Assembly (NCBI RefSeq): GCF_051027545.1
Contig: NZ_CP194902.1
Location: 1,302,001-1,366,000, forward strand
Direction: 5' to 3'
Source: Methylocaldum sp002005105
Lineage (GTDB): Bacteria; Pseudomonadota; Gammaproteobacteria; Methylococcales; Methylococcaceae
DNA length: 64,000 nt
In this document: positions 34,083 to 43,087 of the stretch, piece by piece
Numbering within the stretch: the first letter of the stretch is position 1
Layout: each line of letters starts with the position of its first letter
Program-made: the position numbers and the translations under genes
Notes under the pieces: model-generated
The model's database searches: none
Told to the model about the DNA's origin: nothing
What the model saw: only the letters and a program-made list of their open reading frames with translations

Positions 34083-34953
34083 TAGGGGGTAAAGTGTTTG
34101 AATGCTGCTCTTGACCGGCAGGGATGCGCGGGATGGATCGCGAGTCGCTCCAGACCAACAACAGCTCGCGGTTTCGGTCGAGCTGGGCTACCGGCGCGGC
34201 AGAGATTTTTGCAAAGGATGTTTTTTGCGGTGCGACGTCTGTTACCGTCGCCACGGGATAACCATGGGGAAAAACGCCTCCGAGTCCCGAGGTTACGAGG
34301 AGGTCGCCTACCTGAATATCGGCATTGCTGGAAAGATAGGGTAGTGCCAGGCGATCGGTTTGTCCGGTGCCCAAAGCAAGAGTACGAAGGCCGTTCCGAT
34401 TTACCTGTACCGGAATGGCATGATTCGGGTCAGTAATCAGCATCACTTCGGCGCTGTAGGGCCCAACTCGCAGCACCTGTCCCACGACTCCGTTCGCGTC
34501 GAACACAGGTTGGCCTGCATGAACGCCGAATCGGGCACCTTTGTTTACCACGACGATATGCTCGTAGGGGACAAGATTGACGGACAGTAGCTCGGCTATC
34601 GATACCTGCTCGCCAACTTTATAAGAGGTGTCCAAAAGCCCGCGAAGCCGGATATTCTCCTGCTCCAAGGCGGCGAATTTCAACAGCTTCGTCTTGAGGA
34701 CGAGCTGCTCCTCCCTTAATTTTTGGTTTTCCGCCACCAGCCCCGCGTATGTAGATACGGATTCTATAATGTGCTGTCCAAAACGTACGGGCGAGCTAAC
34801 GATTTGCTGTAAAGGGTAGGTCGCGGACGCGAAAGGCGTTCGCGCGGCATGAAAGACGCCGTGTTGCTCGGCGGCGAGCAAGACCAAGGCAGCCGCCAAA
34901 CACAGCAATAGACGGATATTGAGTGAATAGCCTCGCGTGAACAGCCGTTTGAT
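34069..34953 (-). CDS. mreC: Rod shape-determining protein MreC (non-canonical ATC start)
   Basis: Bitopic scaffold linking MreB with PBP2 and RodA. Membrane helix LLCLAAALVLLAAEQ, then a coiled coil (AGLVAENQKLREEQLVLKTK and LLKFAALEQENIRLRGLLDT) and two beta domains with VFDANGVVGQVLRVGPYSAE, TDPNHAIPVQVNRNGLRTLA and the family signature LLVTSGLGGVFPHGYPVATV. The first ATG/GTG/TTG is TTG 34908, which would cut off the conserved N-terminus. In frame 45 bases upstream is ATC (34953), which codes IKRLFTRGYSLNIRL and aligns residue for residue with the start of E. coli MreC (MKPIFSRGPSLQIRL); AAGAGGA lies 7 bases before it. An AUC start is inferred; CTG 34944 is the other candidate. Confidence 0.85.
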   Translation of the reverse strand: MKRLFTRGYSLNIRLLLCLAAALVLLAAEQHGVFHAARTPFASATYPLQQIVSSPVRFGQHIIESVSTYAGLVAENQKLREEQLVLKTKLLKFAALEQENIRLRGLLDTSYKVGEQVSIAELLSVNLVPYEHIVVVNKGARFGVHAGQPVFDANGVVGQVLRVGPYSAEVMLITDPNHAIPVQVNRNGLRTLALGTGQTDRLALPYLSSNADIQVGDLLVTSGLGGVFPHGYPVATVTDVAPQKTSFAKISAAPVAQLDRNRELLLVWSDSRSIPRIPAGQEQHSNTLPPNGDR

Positions 34954-34997
34954 ATCCCAATCCTCTTAAAACGACGCGAGCCGGCAGCCGGCCGACT

Positions 34998-36050
34998 TCA
35001 TTCAAGTGAGAATGCTGCCGCGCCAATTTCGTCCAGCAGTTCCAGTACTCGCCCACCTCCGCGAGCAACGCAGGTCATCGGATCTTCCGCGATAAAAACG
35101 GGAAGTCCGGTTTCTTCGGCGATCAGGCGGTCCATGTCCTTAAGCAACGCGCCCCCGCCGGTCAAAACGATGCCCCGATCCGCGACATCAGCACCCAGTT
35201 CGGGCGGTGTCTGTTCCAGCGCCACTTTTACCGCTCCGATAATCCCCTGTAAAGGTTCCTGAAGCGCTTCGAGGATTTCGTTGCTGTTCAAGACAAAGCT
35301 GCGCGGGACGCCTTCCGCCAGGTTGCGTCCCTTGACTTCAATTTCCTTGATCTCGCTACCCGGATAGGCAGTACCGATTTCGTACTTGATCCGTTCGGCG
35401 GTGGACTCTCCGATCAGTGTCCCATAGTTCCGGCGTACGTAATTCATAATGGCTTCGTCCATGCGGTCGCCACCGATGCGCACCGAGGCGGAGTAGACGA
35501 TACCGTTCAGCGAGATTACCGCTACTTCGGATGTTCCGCCGCCAATGTCCAGGACCATCGATCCGCGCGCTTCATGCACCGGCAGTCCGGCACCGATGGC
35601 TGCCGCCATGGGCTCTTCGATGAGATAGACCTCCCGGGCCCCAGCTCCGGCCGCCGATTCCTTGATCGCCCGTCGTTCTACTTGGGTAGAACCGCACGGT
35701 ACGCAGATCAAAACCCTGGGGCTAGGCCGAAAAAGCTTGTTCCTGTGTACCTTGTGGATGAAGTACTGGAGCATCTTCTCCGTGACGGTGAAGTCGGCGA
35801 TCACTCCGTCCTTGAGAGGCCGGATGGCAGTGATGTTGCCGGGGGTTCGCCCCAACATCGACTTTGCAGCCGAACCGACTGCCGCGATGGATTTCTGTCC
35901 GCGGGTGCGATCCTCGCGGATAGCCACCACTGACGGCTCGTTCACCACGATGCCTTGGCCACGGATGTAGATCAAGGTGTTTGCGGTGCCAAGGTCGATG
36001 GACAAGTCGTTCGAGAAAAATCCTCGGAGGTGTCTGAAGAACATAGGCAT
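34998..36050 (-). CDS. mreB: Rod shape-determining protein MreB
   Basis: Actin-like ATPase directing elongation-specific wall synthesis. About 350 residues, near-identical in pattern to other gammaproteobacterial MreB: NDLSIDLGTANTLIYIRGQG (phosphate 1) near 15, NITAIRPLKDGVIADF near 75, LIEEPMAAAIGAGLPV near 145, LDIGGGTSEVAVISLNG near 168 and GIVLTGGGALLKDMDRLI near 295. ATG 36050 or ATG 36044 (MFFRHLRGFFSND) could start it; AAGGA upstream fits both loosely and the shorter matches the family N-terminus. First gene of mreBCD-mrdA-rodA-mltB. Confidence 0.97.
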   Translation of the reverse strand: MPMFFRHLRGFFSNDLSIDLGTANTLIYIRGQGIVVNEPSVVAIREDRTRGQKSIAAVGSAAKSMLGRTPGNITAIRPLKDGVIADFTVTEKMLQYFIHKVHRNKLFRPSPRVLICVPCGSTQVERRAIKESAAGAGAREVYLIEEPMAAAIGAGLPVHEARGSMVLDIGGGTSEVAVISLNGIVYSASVRIGGDRMDEAIMNYVRRNYGTLIGESTAERIKYEIGTAYPGSEIKEIEVKGRNLAEGVPRSFVLNSNEILEALQEPLQGIIGAVKVALEQTPPELGADVADRGIVLTGGGALLKDMDRLIAEETGLPVFIAEDPMTCVARGGGRVLELLDEIGAAAFSLE

Positions 36051-36071
36051 ATAGTCCTTGTGAATGCCGTG

Positions 36072-36100
36072 ATTTTACAACGGATAGCCCGGAGCGACAA
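36072..36100 (-). promoter_or_regulatory. Putative mreB promoter
   Basis: On the minus strand, TTGTCG (36100-36095) and TAAAAT (36077-36072) with a 17-base spacer, 21 bases before the mreB ATG. Confidence 0.5.
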
Positions 36101-36149
36101 AAGCCATATATCAGGTATTATATGACTGAACGAAACATCGGATGCAAAT

Positions 36150-36437
36150 ATGTCCTTAAATATTGACCAAGTTTACAAAATTGCTTGGCTTGCCCGGCTT
36201 GCCATTGATGCCGAAAAAGCGGCCGCTTATGCTCGAGATCTTACAGGCATATTGGATTTTGTCGAGGAAATGAGCACCGTGGATACCTCGGAGGTCACTC
36301 CGATGGCTCACCCTTTGGATCAGGCTCAGCGCTTGAGGCCGGATACGGTGAGCGAGACCGACCAGCGGGAGTTATTCCAGGCCCATGCACCCTTGGTGGA
36401 AGCGGGGCTTTATCTGGTGCCCAAGGTTATCGAGTGA
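36150..36437 (+). CDS. gatC: Asp-tRNA(Asn)/Glu-tRNA(Gln) amidotransferase subunit C
   Basis: Small subunit of GatCAB, which makes Gln-tRNA(Gln) from Glu-tRNA(Gln) (and Asn-tRNA from Asp-tRNA). 95 residues, with NIDQVYKIAWLARLAID at the start, LTGILDFVEEMSTVDTSEVT in the middle and ETDQRELFQAHAPLVEAGLY at the end, all conserved in GatC. The three gat genes lie in one plus-strand unit, divergent from mreB. Its presence implies glutaminyl-tRNA is formed indirectly, although a direct GlnRS may exist elsewhere. Confidence 0.97.
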   Translation: MSLNIDQVYKIAWLARLAIDAEKAAAYARDLTGILDFVEEMSTVDTSEVTPMAHPLDQAQRLRPDTVSETDQRELFQAHAPLVEAGLYLVPKVIE

Positions 36438-36506
36438 TCGATAGGAACGGCCGAAGCCGGAGGGCTACCGCCGTTTCGCGCGTATTCTGGATTTCGGAAC
36501 TATCTC

Positions 36507-37961
36507 ATGCACGACAAAACCATTGCCGAATTAGCTGACGGACTCAGAAAAAAAGAATTCAGCAGCATCGAATTGACACAGACTTTTCTGGCACGCATCC
36601 GGCTCTACGATCCGCAACTCAATTGCTTTGTGACCGTCACTGAAGAGCAGGCGCTAGCGCAGGCTGCAGCGGCGGATGCGGCGATATCACAGGGTTCTGC
36701 CGGTGTCTTGACCGGCGTCCCCATCGCTCAGAAAGATATTTTCTGCACCAAAGGCGTGAAGACGAGTTGCGGTTCGAAGATGCTCGATAATTTTATCGCC
36801 CCGTACGATGCCACGGTCGTTGAGCGATTCAAGCAGGCCGGAACGGTCATGCTGGGCAAACTCAACATGGATGAGTTTGCCATGGGGTCATCCAACGAAA
36901 CGAGCTATTTCGGACCGGTAAAAAATCCGTGGGACACCGATGCGGTTCCGGGCGGTTCGTCCGGCGGCTCGGCGGCATCGGTGGCGGCCCGTCTGACTCC
37001 GGGGGCCACCGGAACCGATACTGGCGGATCGATTCGCCAGCCTGCGTCTTTTTGCGGCATCACCGGTTTGAAACCCACCTATGGTTTGGTTTCCCGCTGG
37101 GGAATGATCGCATTCGCGTCCAGCCTCGACCAAGGTGGTCCCATGGCCCGAACCGCGGAAGACTGCGCGCTCATGCTTCAAGTCATGGCCGGGTTCGACG
37201 AAAAGGACTCGACTAGCGTAGATAGGCCGGTGCCGAATTATTCCGCCTCTCTCAACAACAGCTTGGAAGGGCTCAGGATCGGCCTGCCCAAAGAGTTTTT
37301 CGATGAGGCCTTGGATTCGGACATCGCGCGCCTGATTGACGACGCTATTGACGAATATCGGAAGCTGGGCGCGACCGTGAAAGAGATTTCGTTGCCCAAC
37401 ATGAAGTTGTCGGTACCGGCTTATTACGTTGTGGCACCCGCCGAATGTTCGTCCAACCTGGCCCGCTATGACGGCGTCCGTTTCGGGTATCGCTGTAAGG
37501 ATCCGAAAGACTTGCACGATCTGTACATGCGCTCTCGCGGTGAAGGTTTCGGTGCGGAAGTGAAGCGGCGCATTCTCATCGGCACTTATGCGCTGTCCGC
37601 GGGTTACTACGATGCCTATTACCTTAAAGCCCAAAAAGTCCGACGCTTGATCAGCGACGATTTCAAACGGGCCTTTGAGGATGTCGACGTGATCATGGGG
37701 CCTACCTCGCCGTCCGCTGCATTCCGCTTCGGCGAGAAGACCGCCGACCCTATCGCGATGTACCTGTCGGACATCTATACGATCGCCGTAAATTTGGCCG
37801 GTCTCCCCGGCATGTCGGTTCCGGTCGGATTTTCCAAGAATTTGCCGGTCGGCATGCAGATCATCGGCAATTACTTTTCCGAGGAGCGTTTGCTCAATGT
37901 CGCGCATCGGTATCAGCGAGCGACCGATTGGCACCGGCGGGCTCCGAAAGATTTCGTTTAA
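36507..37961 (+). CDS. gatA: Asp-tRNA(Asn)/Glu-tRNA(Gln) amidotransferase subunit A
   Basis: Amidase-signature glutaminase subunit that releases ammonia for transamidation. 484 residues. Catalytic Lys in GVPIAQKDIFCTKGV near 77, the Ser-cisSer core in GGSSGGSAASVAARLTPGAT near 150-170, TDTGGSIRQPASFCGITGLK following, and LAGLPGMSVPVGF near 430. ATG 36507, 69 bases after gatC and 9 bases before gatB. Confidence 0.98.
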   Translation: MHDKTIAELADGLRKKEFSSIELTQTFLARIRLYDPQLNCFVTVTEEQALAQAAAADAAISQGSAGVLTGVPIAQKDIFCTKGVKTSCGSKMLDNFIAPYDATVVERFKQAGTVMLGKLNMDEFAMGSSNETSYFGPVKNPWDTDAVPGGSSGGSAASVAARLTPGATGTDTGGSIRQPASFCGITGLKPTYGLVSRWGMIAFASSLDQGGPMARTAEDCALMLQVMAGFDEKDSTSVDRPVPNYSASLNNSLEGLRIGLPKEFFDEALDSDIARLIDDAIDEYRKLGATVKEISLPNMKLSVPAYYVVAPAECSSNLARYDGVRFGYRCKDPKDLHDLYMRSRGEGFGAEVKRRILIGTYALSAGYYDAYYLKAQKVRRLISDDFKRAFEDVDVIMGPTSPSAAFRFGEKTADPIAMYLSDIYTIAVNLAGLPGMSVPVGFSKNLPVGMQIIGNYFSEERLLNVAHRYQRATDWHRRAPKDFV

Positions 37962-37970
37962 GAGGTTTGT

Positions 37971-39404
37971 ATGGAATGGGAAACGGTCATCGGGTTGGAA
38001 ATTCACGCCCAGCTCGCTACTAAATCCAAGATTTTTTCGGGTGCGGCTACGGCCTATGGCGCCGAGCCCAACACCCAGGCCTGTGCGGTGGATTTGGGTT
38101 TGCCCGGCGTATTGCCCGTGTTGAATAGCGAGGCGGTGCGCATGGCGGTCAAATTCGGTCTTGCCATCGGCGCCCGCGTGGCTCCTTTTTCGGTATTCGC
38201 GCGCAAGAACTACTTCTATCCCGACTTGCCGAAGGGCTATCAAATCAGCCAATACGATCTTCCGGTCGTAAGCCAGGGGCATTTGAACATTTCCGTGGAC
38301 GGCATCGAGAAAATCATTGGGATCACGCGCGCCCATTTGGAAGAAGACGCCGGCAAGTCCTTGCATGAAGATTTTCACGGCTTTACCGGAATCGACTTGA
38401 ACCGGGCCGGCACGCCGCTGCTGGAGATCGTGTCCGAGCCGGATCTTCGCTCGGCGAAGGAGGCGGTGGCTTACATGAAAAAGCTGCATGCCCTGGTTCG
38501 ATATTTGGAGATCTGCGACGGCAATATGCAGGAAGGATCGTTCCGCTGCGATGCGAACGTATCGGTGCGCCCTAAAGGTCAGGAGAAGTTCGGCACCCGT
38601 GCCGAAATCAAGAACCTGAACTCGTTCCGCTTCGTGGAGCGTGCCATCAACTACGAAATCGAGCGGCAGATCGAAATTCTCGAAAACGGCGGACAAGTCG
38701 TACAGGAAACCCGTTTGTACGATGCCAACAAGGACGAAACCCGCTCCATGCGCAGCAAGGAAGAAGCGAACGACTACCGCTATTTTCCCGATCCCGATCT
38801 GCTGCCTTTGGAAATATCGAGCAATTTTGTCGAAGACGTGCGCAAGGGGTTGCCCGAGTTGCCGGACGAAAAGCGCGACCGTTTCAAGTCCCAGTACGGT
38901 CTGAACGATTACGACGCGACCGTGCTGACGGCCACGCGGGAGCTTGCCGATTATTACGAAGCCGTGGTCAGGGAGTCGGCGGGCAGCGATCCCAAGTTAT
39001 GTGCCAACTGGGTCATGGGCGACTTGTCCGGTGCACTCAACAAGGCCGGTCTAGAGATCGAGAAATGTCCGATCGAAGCGCCTCGCCTCGCGGGTCTCAT
39101 CAGGCGCATCGCCGATAGTACGATCTCAGGAAAACTGGCTAAGCAGGTCTTCGAAGCGCTTTGGGAATCCGGCGAGACCGCCGACGCCATTATCGAAAAA
39201 CAGGGGCTGAAACAAATCACCGATACCGGAGCGATCGAGAAAATCATCGATGAAATCATTGCGGCGAATCCGGAGCAGTTGGCACAGTACAAGGCCGGTA
39301 AAGACAAGCTGTTCGGATTTTTCGTCGGCCAGGCTATGAAGGCGACCCAAGGCAAGGCCAATCCGCAGCAGTTGAACGATTTGCTAAAGAAAAAATTGCA
39401 GTAG
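37971..39404 (+). CDS. gatB: Asp-tRNA(Asn)/Glu-tRNA(Gln) amidotransferase subunit B
   Basis: Kinase/transamidase subunit of GatCAB; activates the misacylated amino acid and binds tRNA. 477 residues. Signatures: WETVIGLEIHAQLATKSKIF at the start, YFYPDLPKGYQISQYDLPV near 82, HLEEDAGKSLHED near 125, DLNRAGTPLLEIVSEPDLRS near 145, and the C-terminal YqeY-like domain ending GKANPQQLNDLLKKKL. Completes the gatCAB operon. Confidence 0.98.
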   Translation: MEWETVIGLEIHAQLATKSKIFSGAATAYGAEPNTQACAVDLGLPGVLPVLNSEAVRMAVKFGLAIGARVAPFSVFARKNYFYPDLPKGYQISQYDLPVVSQGHLNISVDGIEKIIGITRAHLEEDAGKSLHEDFHGFTGIDLNRAGTPLLEIVSEPDLRSAKEAVAYMKKLHALVRYLEICDGNMQEGSFRCDANVSVRPKGQEKFGTRAEIKNLNSFRFVERAINYEIERQIEILENGGQVVQETRLYDANKDETRSMRSKEEANDYRYFPDPDLLPLEISSNFVEDVRKGLPELPDEKRDRFKSQYGLNDYDATVLTATRELADYYEAVVRESAGSDPKLCANWVMGDLSGALNKAGLEIEKCPIEAPRLAGLIRRIADSTISGKLAKQVFEALWESGETADAIIEKQGLKQITDTGAIEKIIDEIIAANPEQLAQYKAGKDKLFGFFVGQAMKATQGKANPQQLNDLLKKKLQ

Positions 39405-39609
39405 CCTTGCGTCATACCGCGGCGATCAGCAAGCCCTTAAGGTCCCATCGATCACTTCCCGAATCTAAGTGCCGCCCGAAGCGAGATGTTTCGGCGCGGT
39501 GGGACCGTTCGCGCGTTTGCCGGCCCAAGCCCCGTTTCTTGGCCGCACTCCATCGCCGGCGCAAGATCCCTGCCCCTTTCAATTGGCCGTTTTGACGCCC
39601 TATCCCGCT

Positions 39610-42600
39610 ATGGAGACTTATTCGATTCCTGGTTTTGCCGATCCCGTAAGCTCTCTCATGCATTTGCTGGCCGCAGGCGTGTTTGCCGTTCTGGGGTTTT
39701 TCTTGATTCGCCGGGCCAGGGGCAACGTCGGCCACATAGTGGCTGTCGGGGTGTTCGTTTTTACCTGCATTTTTCTCCTCTCCATGAGCGGCGTGTTCCA
39801 TCTGCTGTCCGTCGGCGGGGCAGGACGTGCGGTATTGCAGCGGCTGGATCATGCCGCGATCTTTTTGTTGATCGCCGGGAGTTTCACCCCTGTCCACTGC
39901 ATTCTTTTCTCCGGTCTTTGGCGCTGGGGCTTTTTGCTTTTGATTTGGGGATTGGCGATTACGGGGTTGACCCTCAAGGTCATCTTTTTCCAGGACATCC
40001 CGGAAGCGCTCGGTTTGACGCTGTATTTAGGGTTAGGCTGGCTGGGGCTGGCGTCCGGGATAGCTGTTTGGCGCCGTTACGGTTTTTCATTCGTCAAAAC
40101 GCTGCTGTTCAGCGCATTGGCTTACACCTCGGGAGCGCTTCTCGACTTTTTGCGATGGCCGGTTATCGTCGGCGGGGTGTTAGGCCCCCACGAGTTGTTC
40201 CATGTTGCTGTGTTGGCCGGCATCGGTTTCCATTGGCGGTTCGTGTGGAATAGTCTGAATCGGATCGAGCTGATAAAACCCGATCTGGCCGATGTAACGG
40301 AGCAGCAACCGTCCTGGCATGCCAGGACGGTTGAACAGATTTATGAGGCCGTTAGATCCGGTCCAAGCGGATTGACCGAAGAGGAGGCGGATCACCGTCT
40401 CGCCAAGCATGGATTCAATGAGATCGAGCAGGGCAAGGGGGCCCCGGCGTTCAGACTTTTTCTGTCGCAGTTCAAAAGCGTTCTGGTCGTTATTCTGCTG
40501 GTCGCCATCGGCTTTTCGGCTTATTTGGGGCATACCGTCGAATCCATCGTCATCGCGGTGATCGTTTTATTCGCCGTATTGCTCGGATTTTTCCAGGAGT
40601 ACCGCGCCGAACGCGCGATGGAAGCCCTGCAGCAGATGGCGGCACCGATGGCTAGCGTGATGCGCGACGGCAAGTTCGTGGAGATACCCGCACGCTATCT
40701 GGTTCCCGGAGACGTTGTCCGTTTGCTGACCGGCAACCGCATTCCCGCCGATCTGCGTCTGATCGAAGCCGTAAACCTTCAAATCGACGAGGCGCCCCTA
40801 ACAGGTGAATCGGCGCCGGTGGAAAAGCGTACCGCGCCGCTGAACGATCCTGGGCTAGCCATCGGTGATCGCCAAAATATGGGGTTTGCCGGCACTGCCG
40901 TGACCTATGGGCGGGGCCAGGGCATTGTCGTCGCGACCGGGATGGAAAGCGAATTCGGGCGTATCGTGGGGCTCTTGCGCGGGGCTGAACAGCGCGAGAC
41001 GCCGCTGCAGAAGAGCCTGGACAAAGTCGGGAACGTGCTCGCCGTCGCCGCCATTTTCATCGTCGCTGTTATCGTTTCTCTCGGTATTTGGCGCGGCGAA
41101 TCCTTCGAGCACATGCTGATCTTCGGCATTGCCCTGGCCGTTGCCGTGGTGCCCGAAGCCCTGCCTGCCGTGGTGACGATTTCTCTGGCCATCGGCGCTC
41201 GCCGGATGGTCCGGCGTCACGCGCTCATCCGGCGTCTGCCGGCCGTCGAGACCCTGGGCAGCACGTCCGTTATTTGTTCGGACAAGACCGGGACCTTGAC
41301 CAAGGACGAGATGACCGTCCGCAAGATTTGGACCGGCGGAGACTTGTTCAGCGTTACCGGTGCCGGTTACGAACCGGTGGGCCGGTTTCTCCACAAGGCT
41401 CGGGAAGTCGCTCCTACCCCTCCAGTGTTGAATCTGCTTCAAGCGGCGGCACTGGCGAGCGATGCGGGCGTGCATCGAACTGAAGAGGGCCGCTGGCAGG
41501 TTAAAGGCGATCCCACGGAAGGCGCGTTGGTGGTCGCTGCCGCCAAGGCCGGGTTAAAACCCTCCGAATTGGACCGCCGGTTTCCGCGCGTGGGCGAGAT
41601 TCCTTTTACCTCGGAATCCAAGCGGATGACGACGCTCCATGAGAATGCCGAGGGCGGGCGGATAGCTTATTCCAAAGGTGCCTTGGAGGTCATTCTTAGC
41701 GCCAGCGATCGCTGGCTGAGCGCAGAGGGGGAGGCTCCTTTGGACGATGCGGCCCGCGGCGTGATACAGGCCGAAGCCGAGCGCTTGGCCGGCGAGGCGC
41801 TTCGTGTTCTGGCAGTGGCGCAAAAGGAAGACACGTCTCTGGAAACGGCTGAAAAAGACATGTGTTTCCTGGGGCTGGTCGGGATGATCGACCCGCCTCG
41901 CTCCGAGTCCAAGTCCGCCATCGCCACCTGCGAAAAGGCCGGCATTAAGGTCATCATGATTACGGGGGACCATCCTGCCACCGCCCGAGCGGTTGCCCGC
42001 GAGCTGGGCATTTTGAACCACGGACGAGTGATTACGGGCGTCGAACTGGACGCGATGAGCGATGAAGAATTCGCGCAGGCGGTCAGGCGAATCGAGGTCT
42101 TCGCCCGTGTCGCTCCCGAGCATAAGATTCGCATCGTCCGGACTCTGCAAGAACAAGGCCGCATCGTCGCCATGACCGGAGACGGCGTGAACGACGCTCC
42201 GGCTCTCAAACAGGCCGACATCGGAGTGGCTATGGGCATCACCGGCACCGATGTATCCAAGGAGGCCGCTGCAATGATGCTCACCGACGACAATTTCGCC
42301 TCCATCGTCGCCGCCGTAGAGGAAGGGCGGGGGATTTTCAGCAACATCAAGAAATACCTGATGTATCTGTTGTCTTCCAACATCGGTGAAATCGGCCTGA
42401 TGGCGGGCGCTACGCTGGCAGGGTTGCCGCTGCCTTTAAGCGCGGTGCAAATTCTTTACGTGAATTTGGCTACCGATGGACTTCCCGCTCTGGCGTTGGC
42501 GGTCGATCCGATGGACAAAGCCTTGATGCAACAGAAGCCGCGCGACCCGAAGCAGGGGATTTTCAGTTTTCCCGTCGTTTCGCTGATGCTGGTCGGCGGT

Positions 42601-42993
42601 ATTTGGTCGACTCTGGTCAATCTCAGTGTCTTTGTCTGGGCGTTACACAACGGCAACGAGCTTTCCAAGGCGATGACGGTGACTTTCGCGACGCTGGTCT
42701 CGATCGAGTTCTTCAAGGCCTACAATTTTCGATCCGACCGTTTTTCCGTGTTTCGTCGGCCGTTCGCGAACAAATGGCTGAATCTGGCGATCGCTTGGGA
42801 GGCGATGTTGCTCCTCGCTATCATCTATGTGCCGTTCTTTCAGGAGGCATTCGGCACTTTCGGCCTGTCGCGAATCGAGTGGGCGGTAGTGCTGGGCGCG
42901 TCGGCCACGATACTCCCGGTGTTGGAAGCAGCGAAGTGGATGATTCGGCGCGGGTGGTTCGACAGCCGGACCGAAGTCGGGCCAAGTCAGTGA
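39610..42993 (+). CDS. Fusion of a HlyIII/PAQR seven-helix domain to a P2-type cation-transporting ATPase
   Basis: Single 1127-residue reading frame from ATG 39610 (the frame is open from 39469, but earlier codons are not conserved-looking). Residues 1-217 are a hemolysin III/PAQR domain with about seven helices: MSGVFHLLSVGG (S-x3-H motif), LQRLDHAAIFLLIAGSFTP (D-H), and GPHELFHVAVLAGIGFHWRF (H-x3-H). From about 235 follows a full Ca2+/Na+,K+-class P-type ATPase: cation-ATPase N domain (LTEEEADHRLAKHGFNEIE), LTGES at 397-401, PEALP at 515-519 in M4, DKTGTLTKDEMTV with phosphorylated Asp 558, TGDGVNDAPALKQADIGVAM with Asp near 858, and ten helices in all. No stop, frameshift or internal start signal separates the parts. 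Ion specificity unknown; Ca2+ or Mn2+ is plausible. Confidence 0.9.
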   Translation: METYSIPGFADPVSSLMHLLAAGVFAVLGFFLIRRARGNVGHIVAVGVFVFTCIFLLSMSGVFHLLSVGGAGRAVLQRLDHAAIFLLIAGSFTPVHCILFSGLWRWGFLLLIWGLAITGLTLKVIFFQDIPEALGLTLYLGLGWLGLASGIAVWRRYGFSFVKTLLFSALAYTSGALLDFLRWPVIVGGVLGPHELFHVAVLAGIGFHWRFVWNSLNRIELIKPDLADVTEQQPSWHARTVEQIYEAVRSGPSGLTEEEADHRLAKHGFNEIEQGKGAPAFRLFLSQFKSVLVVILLVAIGFSAYLGHTVESIVIAVIVLFAVLLGFFQEYRAERAMEALQQMAAPMASVMRDGKFVEIPARYLVPGDVVRLLTGNRIPADLRLIEAVNLQIDEAPLTGESAPVEKRTAPLNDPGLAIGDRQNMGFAGTAVTYGRGQGIVVATGMESEFGRIVGLLRGAEQRETPLQKSLDKVGNVLAVAAIFIVAVIVSLGIWRGESFEHMLIFGIALAVAVVPEALPAVVTISLAIGARRMVRRHALIRRLPAVETLGSTSVICSDKTGTLTKDEMTVRKIWTGGDLFSVTGAGYEPVGRFLHKAREVAPTPPVLNLLQAAALASDAGVHRTEEGRWQVKGDPTEGALVVAAAKAGLKPSELDRRFPRVGEIPFTSESKRMTTLHENAEGGRIAYSKGALEVILSASDRWLSAEGEAPLDDAARGVIQAEAERLAGEALRVLAVAQKEDTSLETAEKDMCFLGLVGMIDPPRSESKSAIATCEKAGIKVIMITGDHPATARAVARELGILNHGRVITGVELDAMSDEEFAQAVRRIEVFARVAPEHKIRIVRTLQEQGRIVAMTGDGVNDAPALKQADIGVAMGITGTDVSKEAAAMMLTDDNFASIVAAVEEGRGIFSNIKKYLMYLLSSNIGEIGLMAGATLAGLPLPLSAVQILYVNLATDGLPALALAVDPMDKALMQQKPRDPKQGIFSFPVVSLMLVGGIWSTLVNLSVFVWALHNGNELSKAMTVTFATLVSIEFFKAYNFRSDRFSVFRRPFANKWLNLAIAWEAMLLLAIIYVPFFQEAFGTFGLSRIEWAVVLGASATILPVLEAAKWMIRRGWFDSRTEVGPSQ

Positions 42994-43087
42994 AGGAGCC
43001 GCCGCTTCAGGCATGAGGAGGCCTGGTGATCATTGTTGCGCGGCGTATTGTCTAACAAGGCAAATTAGACATTCAGGGAGAAAACTC

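Noticed and set aside
36888..38696. Long minus-strand frame of about 600 codons across gatA and gatB
   Set aside because: It lies wholly opposite gatA and gatB, which are strong family matches; its product is Arg/His-rich with no recognised domain. It is an antisense shadow in GC-rich DNA.
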